A stretch of DNA of 19,179 bases from Thermoprotei archaeon (lineage in GTDB: Archaea > Thermoproteota > Thermoprotei > Thermofilales > Thermofilaceae), in assembly GCA_003649495.1 (NCBI GenBank), contig QMRZ01000015.1:1-19179 (forward strand). The letters run 5' to 3'. The first letter of the stretch is position 1, and each line of letters starts with the position of its first letter. The notes under the pieces are model-generated. The model saw nothing but the letters and a program-made list of their open reading frames with translations. It was not told the DNA's origin and ran no database searches. The position numbers were made by a program, and so were the translations under genes. This document shows, in pieces, positions 6,492-13,822 of this stretch.

Positions 6492-9119
6492 ATGTGGCAC
6501 TCCTTGAAGATCGAGGAAGTGCTGGAGAGGCTAGGCGCAGGGCCTGAGGGCTTAAGCGAGGCTGAGGCTAGGAGGAGGCTGGAGGAGTATGGGCCTAACG
6601 AGCTGAGGGAGAGGCGCGTTAACCCCCTCCTGATGTTCTTGAGGCAGTTCGCTAACTTCCTAGTGTACATATTGCTCGCGGCCACCCTGCTGTCCATCCT
6701 ACTGGGGGAGTACGTGGACGCCGCCCTAATACTCTCGATTGTAGTTCTGATGGGCTTTGCCGGGTTCCTCCAGGAGTACAAGGCTGAGGAGGCCATACGC
6801 GCTCTAAAGGAGATGGTAGCTCCTCAGGCTAAGGTAGTCAGGGACGGCAGGGTGAGGGTGATACATGCTAGGGAGCTGGTACCGGGTGATGTTGTACTGC
6901 TCGAGGAGGGCGATAGGGTGCCAGCCGACATAAGGCTGCTGGAGGCTGAGGAGCTAGAGGTTGATGAATCGCCGCTCACGGGGGAGAGCGTGCCCGTAGA
7001 GAAGAGCCACCTAACCGTGCTGCCCCCCCAGACGCCGATCTACGAGAGGAGCAACATGGTGTACGCAGGCACGTACGTCGTAAGGGGCAGGGGCAGGGGA
7101 GTGGTGGTTGCTACGGGGATGAACACTGAGCTGGGCAAGATAGCGGCCAGCCTGGAGGAGGTCGAGAGCGAGAGGACCCTCCTAGAGCGCGAGTTGGACA
7201 GGTTTGGCAAGTGGATAGGTTGGCTGCTACTAGCCCTCTCAGCCGTAGTCTTCGTGCTAGCCGTAATGACGGGAGAGGAGGTACTTGCAGCTGCGCTCAC
7301 AGCTGCCGCGCTAGCGGTTGCAGCTGTTCCCGAGGGCCTACCCGCGATAGCCACCACAGTGCTGGCCATTGGAGCTCTCCGCATGGCTAAGGCTAACGCG
7401 ATAGTTAGGAAACTAGCGGCAATAGAGACTCTTGGCGCATGCAACGTGATATGCAGCGATAAGACCGGCACGATAACCAGGGGAGAGATGAGAGTAAGGA
7501 GAGTTTTTGTGGATGGAGAGGATATAGAGGTAGGTCCTGAGCTCAAGTCTAGTGGCGATGTGCTAAGCGGCTCTGGCATGGACAAGCTGGTCTCAATGTG
7601 CGCGTTGTACAGCGATGCTAGAGTGGAGAAGGTTGATGGCAGGCTGGTGATAAAGGGGTCGCCAACTGAGACAGCGCTGAGAGAGCTGGCCTTAAGAGCT
7701 GGCATAGGGGAGGCTGATGAAAAGTATCCTAGGCTGAGGACGCTACCCTTTGATAGGAGGAGGAAGAGGAAGAGCACACTCCACGCACTACCTGATAACA
7801 GGGTACTGGTCCTGACCTTTGGAGCTCCAGAGCTCCTCTTGGAGAGGTGCAGGTGGATTGAAGTGAGGGGGGATGTAAGGCCTCTAGACCCGGGGGTTAG
7901 GGAGAAGGTGATAAGGCTCATTGATACATACGCATCACAGGGCTTGAGGACGCTGGCAGCCGCCTACAGGGTGGGAGATCGAAGCCTGCTTGAAGCTGAT
8001 GTGGATGAAGTCGAGAGGGATCTAGTATTGCTAGCCGTACTGGGGATTAGCGATCCACCGCGCGAGGGAGTGAGAGGGGCTGTCGAGCTGGCTAAGCGGG
8101 CTGGGATCAGAGTGATAATGGTGACGGGCGACCACGAGAAGACGGCGAGGGCCATAGCCAAGGAGGTAGGCATTGACGCCAGCGCGGCGGTTAATGGCGT
8201 ACAGCTTGACAGGATGAGTGATGAAGAGCTGGAGGATGCGCTGGAGCGCGTGAGCGTCTTCGCGAGGGTCACACCTGAGCACAAGCTCCGGATCGTGAGA
8301 GCCCTAAAGCGGAGGGGCTACGTCGTGGCGATGACGGGTGATGGAGTCAATGACGCGCCAGCGCTTAAGGCCGCAGACGTGGGTGTTGCAATGGGGATAA
8401 GGGGGACTGACGTCGCTAAGGAGGTCGCGGACCTCGTGCTAGCTGACGACAACTTCGTAACGATAGTGGAGGCAGTGAGACAGGGCAGGATAATATTTGA
8501 GAATGTCAAGAAGCCAATAGACTATCTCCTCACCTGCAACTTCGGCGAGGTCTTCGCTGTGATGGCAGCTGAGCTCTTAAACCTGCCTCTACTGCTCACT
8601 CCGGCACAGATACTGTGGATAAACCTGGTCACCGACGCCCTCCCAGCCCTAGGCCTAGGCCTAGAGCCGGAGGAGCCGGGGATAATGGAGAGGCCCCCGA
8701 GGGGGAGGGGAGAGGGGCTAATATCGATGAAGAGGGTGTTGGCCTACATAGGAGTTGGGGCCCTCACGGCTAGCCTAACCCTGTACATGTACCTCACGGC
8801 GCTGCCGCTGGGAGTCGTGAGAGCCAGGACAATGGCATTCACCCTGTTTAGCGTGGGCGAGATAATACGCGCCCTAGCCTTCAGGAGCGAGCGGCTGCCA
8901 TTCTTCAAGATAGGCCTCTTCTCCAACAAATTCCTCCTACTCAGCTTGGCGGCATCGATAGCGCTATCGCTGGCGGCCATGTACACGCCACTCTACAACC
9001 TATTCGGCCTCACGCCCCTGACCCTCAGTGAGCTCTCCTTAGCCCTGCTCTATTCCGTAATCCCGATGATCGTCATAGAGGCTGGGAAGCTGCTGCTATT
9101 CCGCAGCAGGAAGGCTTGA
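6492..9119 (+). CDS. P2A-type ATPase, probable Ca2+-transporting (SERCA/PMR1-like)
   Basis: A full-length 875-residue P-type ATPase that would expel Ca2+ across the cytoplasmic membrane. It has a cation_ATPase_N region (about 1-75), the actuator loop with TGES (163-166), the phosphorylation motif CSDKTGTIT with Asp323, the N-domain SPTETALRELA (390-400), the hinge GDPP-like SDPP (520-523), MVTGD (543-547), and TGDGVNDAPAL (615-625). Residues matching the SERCA calcium ligands are present: Glu281 in M4 (VPEGLPA), Asn683 and Glu686 in M5 (CNFGEV), Asn711, Thr714 and Asp715 in M6 (NLVTDALPA), and apparently Glu790 in M8 (SVGEIIRAL). About ten membrane helices are visible. Oddity: the N-domain KGAPE motif reads TFGAPE (442-447), so the nucleotide-site Lys is Phe443. 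The next gene starts within the stop codon. Confidence 0.93.
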   Translation: MWHSLKIEEVLERLGAGPEGLSEAEARRRLEEYGPNELRERRVNPLLMFLRQFANFLVYILLAATLLSILLGEYVDAALILSIVVLMGFAGFLQEYKAEEAIRALKEMVAPQAKVVRDGRVRVIHARELVPGDVVLLEEGDRVPADIRLLEAEELEVDESPLTGESVPVEKSHLTVLPPQTPIYERSNMVYAGTYVVRGRGRGVVVATGMNTELGKIAASLEEVESERTLLERELDRFGKWIGWLLLALSAVVFVLAVMTGEEVLAAALTAAALAVAAVPEGLPAIATTVLAIGALRMAKANAIVRKLAAIETLGACNVICSDKTGTITRGEMRVRRVFVDGEDIEVGPELKSSGDVLSGSGMDKLVSMCALYSDARVEKVDGRLVIKGSPTETALRELALRAGIGEADEKYPRLRTLPFDRRRKRKSTLHALPDNRVLVLTFGAPELLLERCRWIEVRGDVRPLDPGVREKVIRLIDTYASQGLRTLAAAYRVGDRSLLEADVDEVERDLVLLAVLGISDPPREGVRGAVELAKRAGIRVIMVTGDHEKTARAIAKEVGIDASAAVNGVQLDRMSDEELEDALERVSVFARVTPEHKLRIVRALKRRGYVVAMTGDGVNDAPALKAADVGVAMGIRGTDVAKEVADLVLADDNFVTIVEAVRQGRIIFENVKKPIDYLLTCNFGEVFAVMAAELLNLPLLLTPAQILWINLVTDALPALGLGLEPEEPGIMERPPRGRGEGLISMKRVLAYIGVGALTASLTLYMYLTALPLGVVRARTMAFTLFSVGEIIRALAFRSERLPFFKIGLFSNKFLLLSLAASIALSLAAMYTPLYNLFGLTPLTLSELSLALLYSVIPMIVIEAGKLLLFRSRKA

Positions 9120-9424
9120 TTTATATTGGGCACGGCTATGGGTACCCTGTGAGCCTGGTGGAGGCGGGGCTAATACTGATATTCCTCGGGTTCGCCCTAG
9201 CTGTGGTAGGTATCTTGCTAATCGCCGCCTCAGCACTCTTATCATCCAGAGCTCGCCGGGAGGAGGGGCGGATTAGGGGCGCTGGCGTCGTGCTGGTGGG
9301 TCCTATACCGATAGTCGCTGCTACTGATCGAGAAATGGTGAAGTGGGGAACGCTATTAACGGTCATCGCTGCTGTTCTCTTCCTCCTCCTCATCCTCCTC
9401 AGTGCCAGCCTTACTGGGAAGTAG
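9116..9424 (+). CDS. small TIGR00304/DUF131-type membrane protein
   Basis: A 102-residue protein with two membrane helices (about 14-41 and 79-98). Between them is the family-like segment GAGVVLVGPIPIVAATDREMVKWG (53-76), which I associate with the archaeal TIGR00304 (DUF131) membrane proteins of unknown function. The TTG at 9116 overlaps the TGA of the calcium pump (TTGA), suggesting translational coupling. GTG codons at 9149 and 9158 are alternative starts that would shorten the N-terminus by 11 or 14 residues, just before the first helix. Coupling suggests co-expression with the pump, although family members are not known to me as pump subunits. Its last 69 bp are also the 3' end of the convergent gene. 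Confidence 0.75.
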   Translation: MIYIGHGYGYPVSLVEAGLILIFLGFALAVVGILLIAASALLSSRARREEGRIRGAGVVLVGPIPIVAATDREMVKWGTLLTVIAAVLFLLLILLSASLTGK

Positions 9425-9721
9425 CGAATCCCGCCCCAGTGGCCAGTAGATGTAGGGACCCTCTACCGCGCCCCTTAAAAGCTCTCGAGCTTCCTCGCCT
9501 AACACTCTCTCCACGACCTTCATCACGTTATCTAATGTGGGCCTCCTACGAGCCTTCCTGACTAGGCTCTTTAGCTCAGGGTGCTCGTACACCAGCATCC
9601 TAGCCATCTCCTCGAACAGCTTCCTGCCATCTGAGTTCAGCGAGTCGTGCGCGAAGTATAGCAGGTAACCAGCGATTAGCTTCCTCGCTAGGCTCCGCAC
9701 ATCGGGACCGAAGTCGTCCAA
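9356..9721 (-). CDS. unidentified small helical protein with acidic tail
   Basis: I do not recognise a family. From the TTG at 9721 the product is 121 residues. The body is helical with basic and hydrophobic faces (DVRSLARKLIAGYLLYFAHD, GRKLFEEMARMLVYEHPELKSLVRKA, DNVMKVVERVLGEEARELL). It ends in a strongly acidic tail (TEEDEEEEENSSDDR). The frame stays open upstream to an ATG at 9820, but that would run 47 bp into the divergent oxidoreductase gene. TTG 9721 is about 27 nt from a TATA-like ACTAAAAGG and is preferred. The acidic tail is encoded antisense to the second membrane helix of the TIGR00304 gene: 69 bp overlap, with Leu CTC codons opposite Glu GAG. Confidence 0.6.
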   Translation of the reverse strand: MDDFGPDVRSLARKLIAGYLLYFAHDSLNSDGRKLFEEMARMLVYEHPELKSLVRKARRRPTLDNVMKVVERVLGEEARELLRGAVEGPYIYWPLGRDSLLPSKAGTEEDEEEEENSSDDR

Positions 9722-9743
9722 GGTGGCGCGTCCCCAACTAAGG

Positions 9744-9753
9744 CCTTTTAGTG
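9744..9753. promoter_or_regulatory. single TATA-like element shared by two divergent genes
   Basis: CCTTTTAGTG reads CACTAAAAGG on the other strand. Its AT core (9746-9750) is about 26 nt from the ATG at 9774 (+) and about 27 nt from the TTG at 9721 (-). Those are the TATA-to-start distances of leaderless archaeal transcripts in both directions, so one element may serve both. Confidence 0.45.
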
Positions 9754-9773
9754 AGTGTCTTATAGCATTTCCG

Positions 9774-10814
9774 ATGATTAAGTTCGGATTAGTGGGAACG
9801 GGAGTTGGGGGAGAGTTCATAGCTAGGGCTCTTCAAGAGCTGAGGAAGGAGGGCATAGCTGAGCTCAGGGCTGTAGTAGGCAGGAAGCCAGCTAAGACTG
9901 AGAGCTTCGCTAAGAGGTTCGGGGCGAGGGGGTGGTATACATCCTTGAGGGATATGCTCTCCAGAGAGGAGCTGGATGCTGTAGCCATCTCGACTCCGCA
10001 TTACTTGCACTTCCCCCAAGCCGTGGAGGTCATGGAAGCTGGCTTACACGTACTCGTTGATAAGCCGATGGCGATAAACCTAGTGGAGGCGGATGAGATG
10101 ATCAGGCTTTCGGAGAGGAAGGGAGTGAAGCTAGGAGTTATTTTCGAGTTTAGATTCGATCCTGATATTGAAAGGATGAAGAAGTTAATTGATGAGGGAA
10201 AGCTAGGCAAGCTAATAATGGGCGAGGCGGTCGTGGAGTGGCACAGGCCCGCTGAATACTACGAGAGGAGTGATTGGAGGGGGCGATGGGCTACTGAAGG
10301 CGGCGGCGCGCTCATCAACCAGGCGATCCACACAATAGACCTGCTCCTCTGGTTAATGGGAGATGTTGAGCGACTATGGGCACTGGTGGGCACCTTCGCC
10401 CATGACATCGAGGTCGAGGATTTAGCAGTGGCAGCACTCAAGTTCAGGAGTGGGGCGTTCGGCGTAATCCAGGGGAGCACAGCTATCTATCCAGGTTTGC
10501 CTACTAGGCTGGAGATACACGGCACTGAGGGGACTCTCATATGGGAGGGCGGCTCGCTGAAAATGGCAGTTGTGAAGGGAGAAGAGGAGGTGCGCAGCGG
10601 GGCTGAGGCGGAGGGGCTCGCCTCCTGGGCCAGGCCTGAGGCTGTCCCAATAGACAATCATGTGAGGCTAGTGAGGGATTTCGCGCAGTCCATAGCTGAG
10701 GATAGGAAGCCCCGCGTGGACGGGGTTGAGGGGAGGAAGAGTCTTGAAATCATAAGAGCCATATACCTATCCGGGAGGACTGGTCACGTAGTCGAGCTCC
10801 CACTTAGGGAGTAG
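9774..10814 (+). CDS. Gfo/Idh/MocA-family NAD(P)-dependent oxidoreductase
   Basis: A 346-residue sugar or inositol dehydrogenase-type protein. The Rossmann fold starts at FGLVGTGVGGEFIARAL (4-20). The nicotinamide-proximal motif VLVDKPMA (93-100) corresponds to the family EKP, with Lys97. The catalytic region is WATEGGGALINQAIHTIDLLLWLMGD (172-197) with His186. Family members oxidise or reduce a hydroxyl of a sugar, cyclitol or nucleotide sugar. The specific substrate is not visible. The ATG at 9774 is used rather than the upstream GTG at 9723, because family proteins begin directly with the Rossmann strand and the TATA spacing fits. It heads a two-gene unit with the sulfur-carrier gene 21 bp downstream. 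Confidence 0.93.
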   Translation: MIKFGLVGTGVGGEFIARALQELRKEGIAELRAVVGRKPAKTESFAKRFGARGWYTSLRDMLSREELDAVAISTPHYLHFPQAVEVMEAGLHVLVDKPMAINLVEADEMIRLSERKGVKLGVIFEFRFDPDIERMKKLIDEGKLGKLIMGEAVVEWHRPAEYYERSDWRGRWATEGGGALINQAIHTIDLLLWLMGDVERLWALVGTFAHDIEVEDLAVAALKFRSGAFGVIQGSTAIYPGLPTRLEIHGTEGTLIWEGGSLKMAVVKGEEEVRSGAEAEGLASWARPEAVPIDNHVRLVRDFAQSIAEDRKPRVDGVEGRKSLEIIRAIYLSGRTGHVVELPLRE

Positions 10815-10835
10815 TAGACGCAGAGGTGGGTAAGC

Positions 10836-11045
10836 GTGGAGATTACGGTAAAGGTAGAGATAGTGCGTAGAGGCGAGGCTGAAATCAGGGTAAGGAGGGG
10901 AGAGCGCGTAGAGAATGTCATGAGACGTCTCGGCCTTAACCCTGTCGAGTACGTCGCGGTAATGGAGGGCAGGGTCGTGCCTGAAGATGAGGTGATTTCC
11001 AAGCCTGTGAAACTAAAGCTAGTGCCGGTGGTATCCGGAGGATGA
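10836..11045 (+). CDS. ThiS/MoaD-like beta-grasp sulfur carrier (SAMP-like)
   Basis: A 69-residue ubiquitin-fold protein ending in the diagnostic double glycine (VPVVSGG). The C-terminal Gly would be adenylated by an E1-like enzyme and thiocarboxylated to supply sulfur for molybdopterin, thiamine or tRNA thiolation, or conjugated to proteins as archaeal SAMPs are. Beta strands EITVKVEIVRRG and EIRVRRG, a helix ENVMRRLGL, and KLKLVPVV fit the fold. The GTG at 10836 has GAGGTGGG (10823-10830) 5 nt upstream. It follows the oxidoreductase gene by 21 bp with no visible promoter, so it is probably co-transcribed. No E1, MoaE or ThiG gene is in the window, so the pathway is undetermined. Confidence 0.85.
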   Translation: MEITVKVEIVRRGEAEIRVRRGERVENVMRRLGLNPVEYVAVMEGRVVPEDEVISKPVKLKLVPVVSGG

Positions 11046-11083
11046 AGCTAAAAAGAACGTTAAAGATCCTTTTAGTAGCGCCT

Positions 11084-12259
11084 TTATGCCGCCTTGGGTT
11101 TGCGCAGTGAGAGAGCTAGGGCTACGAGCGCTAGTATTAGCGCGAGCACTGAAAGCCCTAGAGCCGCATTGAGAGTGGAGGAGACACCCGCTATAGCTGA
11201 GTTCACTTTATCTGTAATCTCCTGCGTCTTCTCGGCTAGGGTCCTCGAGACCTCCTCGGGCAGCGCAGCTAGCTTTTCATACTCCCTGAGCTCGCCCATG
11301 TAGCCAGTAGCCCAGAGTATGACGTTCCTAACGAAGCGGGGGCCGCTTAGGAGCCTGCCATAGTACTTCCAGGTCACCATGGGCTGGTAGCCGCCGTATG
11401 GAGTCTCCCCCGAGACTATGACTACGTTCTTGCCACCCTCGACGGTGATCACCTCAGCTGCCATTAGCGTGAAGACGCCCGTCTCGCCAGGCGTGTAGGC
11501 TTTCCCGCTGGTGCCCGTTGGCTCAGCCTGGTGCTCGAGTATCTCGCCATTCACGGTGGTGGTAGCTAGTATGTACACGTTGTCAGGCTTGTCCTGAGGC
11601 GTCACCTTATGCCAGTTGCCAGCCTCGTCCACCCAAGCTACTGCGCCGGGGCCGTGGAAGAGCACGCGCTCACACCCGTACCTGAGCACAGCCACCTCAC
11701 TCATGTTGACTAGACCCAGTACTCTGTAGCCCTTCCCGGCATTACTAACTGGATCCTCTACTGAGACGTAGTCCATCCTGAGGTGAGCCCCTATTGCCTC
11801 TAGTATGGTGTTGACAGCATGCTGAGATAGCTCAGTCCCCTGTGCTGGGTAGTCGCTATCAGCGGCCACCCATATCGCCCTCCCCGGCCCTCCAGTAAAC
11901 CAGCTAGCTATGGCGCTTACCTCCTCTGGGGTGAAGGGTGCCTGTGGCTGGCCGATTATGATCATTGTAATGCCCAGCTTCTCAAGATCAATGGAGGCGA
12001 AGTCGCCAACTATTATGCCGTGAACATTGGCTTTTACCACCGGGCTTAGCGCCTCAGCCTCCTCCTCGCTCTTGACCAGTATGTACCACTGAGCCTCAGG
12101 TACCACCTTAATTATGATGTCGATACCGGAGGGGGGCTGCCTATGGGTTAGGTCGATTAGTATGGGTATCCCCACAGGAGCTGAGCAGGCGGGGGAAGAG
12201 GCGAGGAGCGATGCAGCCGCTATTATCAAGGTTATTGCTATTACCGTTTTAGCCCTCAC
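11084..12259 (-). CDS. secreted, membrane-anchored protein with a DUF4350/GATase-like domain
   Basis: A 391-residue extracytoplasmic protein. The N-terminal signal peptide is about 1-27 (VIAITLIIAAASLLASSPACSA). A single C-terminal membrane helix (about 366-385, LGLSVLALILALVALALSL) ends in RKPKAA. The core holds alternating strands and helices: GIIVGDFASIDLEKLGITMIIIG (81-103), then PFTPEEVSAIASWFTGGPGRAIWVAADSD (108-136). This resembles the class I glutamine-amidotransferase-like/DUF4350 fold, in which the strand is followed by an 'xxEExxAIxxxxxxGG' helix. No catalytic Cys is evident. The stalk before the anchor (320-365) is helical. The GTG at 12259 is leaderless by TATA spacing. It is divergent from the ABC importer, suggesting joint control and perhaps a role at the transporter or S-layer. 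The function is unknown. Confidence 0.75.
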   Translation of the reverse strand: MRAKTVIAITLIIAAASLLASSPACSAPVGIPILIDLTHRQPPSGIDIIIKVVPEAQWYILVKSEEEAEALSPVVKANVHGIIVGDFASIDLEKLGITMIIIGQPQAPFTPEEVSAIASWFTGGPGRAIWVAADSDYPAQGTELSQHAVNTILEAIGAHLRMDYVSVEDPVSNAGKGYRVLGLVNMSEVAVLRYGCERVLFHGPGAVAWVDEAGNWHKVTPQDKPDNVYILATTTVNGEILEHQAEPTGTSGKAYTPGETGVFTLMAAEVITVEGGKNVVIVSGETPYGGYQPMVTWKYYGRLLSGPRFVRNVILWATGYMGELREYEKLAALPEEVSRTLAEKTQEITDKVNSAIAGVSSTLNAALGLSVLALILALVALALSLRKPKAA

Positions 12260-12280
12260 ATGAGGAAGTCCCCTCCTCCC

Positions 12281-12290
12281 CCTTTTAGGT
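12281..12290 (-). promoter_or_regulatory. TATA-like element of the secreted DUF4350-like protein gene
   Basis: ACCTAAAAGG on the minus strand is centred about 27 nt before the GTG at 12259. A purine-rich run (GGGGGAGGAGGGG) lies between element and start. Confidence 0.45.
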
Positions 12291-12320
12291 TTAATGCTCC
12301 AGTTTAGCCTCCCGGGTAGG

Positions 12321-12328
12321 GTTTATTT
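12321..12328 (+). promoter_or_regulatory. TATA element of the ABC importer operon
   Basis: GTTTATTT is centred about 29 nt before the ATG at 12354. This supports that start over the upstream ATG at 12294, and predicts a leaderless importer transcript. Confidence 0.5.
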
Positions 12329-12353
12329 GGGCGCTCCCCCCTCTAACTACACG

Positions 12354-13820
12354 ATGAGGCCGGTCAACCGCGCTATATCGAGTGTAGTCCTGATACTAAT
12401 AATAGTTATTGGAGTGATAGCGGGCGTTAGCATATATATGTTAATTAGCCAGAAGCCCCCCACCCAGCAGCCCTCGAAGCCCTCACAGCCTTCGGCGGGG
12501 GAGGGAGGAGCGGCGAAAGGCGTTGTCATCTCAATAATCTCTCGGCACCCCACTGACATCCTGGTAAAAGCACGTGAAATGTTCTTAAAGAGCGAGTTAG
12601 CACGCAAGTATAACATCACTGATATAAAGACCATTGTGATCCCGCCGGGTCTCTGGGAGAGGTACATCACAAGCGGGCAGGCAGATGTGGCATGGGGCGG
12701 GGGTCCGACGCTCTTCGACTTCCTGTACACGAGAGGCTTGCTAGCCCCTCTAACCCTCCCTGAGGCACTTGAGGCTGCTGCTCAGGTGCCTGATGAGATA
12801 GCTGGAGTACCGATGAAGAGGGTAGGTGAGGATGGAAAGATTTACTGGGTGGCTGCAGCTATTTCCAGCTTCGGCTTCACGGTCAATCACGAGAGGCTGA
12901 GAGACTACAACTTAACGGTGCCTCATAGCTGGAGGGATCTAGCCTCTCCAGAGCTGGGGAGGCCGCTGATAGTTTATGGCGAAGCCGCACTCGGGATAGC
13001 GGATCCCACACAGAGCACTAGCAACACCAGGATGTACGAGATAATACTGCAGAGATACGGGTGGAGAGATGGGTGGAAGATACTGACGCTCATGGCCGCG
13101 AACGCCGTGGTCTACAGCGCTAGTGGAGATGTTAGGGACGCTGTGATAAGGGGAGATATAGCCGTCGGCATAACGATAGACTTCTACGGCTACACTGCCA
13201 TGATGGTGAATCCAAGCTGCGAGTACATAATACCCAAGGGGGAGAGCATCGTAAATGGCGATCCAATAGCGCTAGTAAATGGGTCTAAGCACCCTGAGGC
13301 GGCGCAGGCCTTCATAGCCTGGGTCCTGACAGAGGGGCAGAAAGTGTGGTTAGATCCCGAGATAAACAGGTTACCGGCGAATCCCTCAGTCTTCGACACT
13401 CCAGAGGGACGCAACAGGAGTGACTTGAGGAAGGCTTACGAGTTGACTCTCAAGACTCGAGCCATGAAGTTTAACGATACGCTAGCACTGCTATATGAGC
13501 AGGTAATGCAGTGGTACTTTAGAGCTACTCTAGTTGAAGTCAATGATTACTTAAAGGCAGCGTGGAAGGCATTGTTAGCCAAGTACTTCAGCGGAGCCAT
13601 ATCAAGTGAGGAATTCAACAAGTATGTGGAGGAGCTCACAGCTCCCCTCAACTTCACCGACCCCTCCACCGGCGAGGAGGTTACGTTCACTGAGGACTAC
13701 GCAATCAGTATATGCCAGAAGTTCGTCTCCGATGCATCGTTCAGAGATGCGTTAATAACCGCCTGGAAGAAGGCTGCTATAGGCAAGTACGAAAGGATGC
13801 TGGAGGAGCTGGGAGGCTGA
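12354..13820 (+). CDS. ABC importer substrate-binding protein with class III (pilin-like) signal peptide
   Basis: A 488-residue extracellular solute-binding protein of the AfuA/FbpA-like group (COG1840). The N-terminus MRPVNRAISSVVLILIIVIG looks like an archaeal class III (prepilin) signal, with a short basic head, a likely cut after Arg-Ala, then an uninterrupted hydrophobic helix. This is the type processed by PibD-like peptidases in sulfolobal sugar-binding proteins. A Pro/Gln/Ser linker (33-50) follows. Core motifs are DVAWGGGPTLFDFLYTRGLLAPL (111-133), SSFGFTVNHERL (171-182), SWRDLASPELGRPLIV (192-207) and YIIPKGESIVNGDPIALVNGSKHPEAAQAFIAWVL (291-325). It carries an additional helical C-terminal region (about 360-488). 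The ATG at 12354 is preferred to the in-frame ATG at 12294 because it puts the basic head directly before the helix. The permease follows after 2 bp. Ligand unknown. Confidence 0.9.
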   Translation: MRPVNRAISSVVLILIIVIGVIAGVSIYMLISQKPPTQQPSKPSQPSAGEGGAAKGVVISIISRHPTDILVKAREMFLKSELARKYNITDIKTIVIPPGLWERYITSGQADVAWGGGPTLFDFLYTRGLLAPLTLPEALEAAAQVPDEIAGVPMKRVGEDGKIYWVAAAISSFGFTVNHERLRDYNLTVPHSWRDLASPELGRPLIVYGEAALGIADPTQSTSNTRMYEIILQRYGWRDGWKILTLMAANAVVYSASGDVRDAVIRGDIAVGITIDFYGYTAMMVNPSCEYIIPKGESIVNGDPIALVNGSKHPEAAQAFIAWVLTEGQKVWLDPEINRLPANPSVFDTPEGRNRSDLRKAYELTLKTRAMKFNDTLALLYEQVMQWYFRATLVEVNDYLKAAWKALLAKYFSGAISSEEFNKYVEELTAPLNFTDPSTGEEVTFTEDYAISICQKFVSDASFRDALITAWKKAAIGKYERMLEELGG

Positions 13821-13822
13821 GG

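Noticed and set aside
7040..7921. 293-codon open frame on the minus strand inside the calcium pump gene
   Set aside because: It is antisense to essential P-type ATPase motifs, its translation is Ser/Leu/Thr-rich low complexity typical of antisense frames in G/C-rich third-position genes, and there is no promoter or recognisable domain.
8649..8666. Short CTAGGC tandem repeat (cctaggcctaggcctag)
   Set aside because: It lies within the pump gene and simply encodes Leu-Gly-Leu-Gly-Leu after the M6 motif; such a short repeat is explained by codon use.
11042..11110. 22-codon plus-strand ORF starting ATGA at the end of the sulfur-carrier gene
   Set aside because: Very short, overlaps the 3' end of the convergent secreted-protein gene, and has no family resemblance; the overlap start is likely chance.
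12294..12353. Upstream in-frame ATG extending the binding protein by 20 residues
   Set aside because: The extension precedes and would disrupt the pilin-like signal peptide, and the TATA-like element at 12321-12328 lies inside it, so the transcript likely starts downstream.
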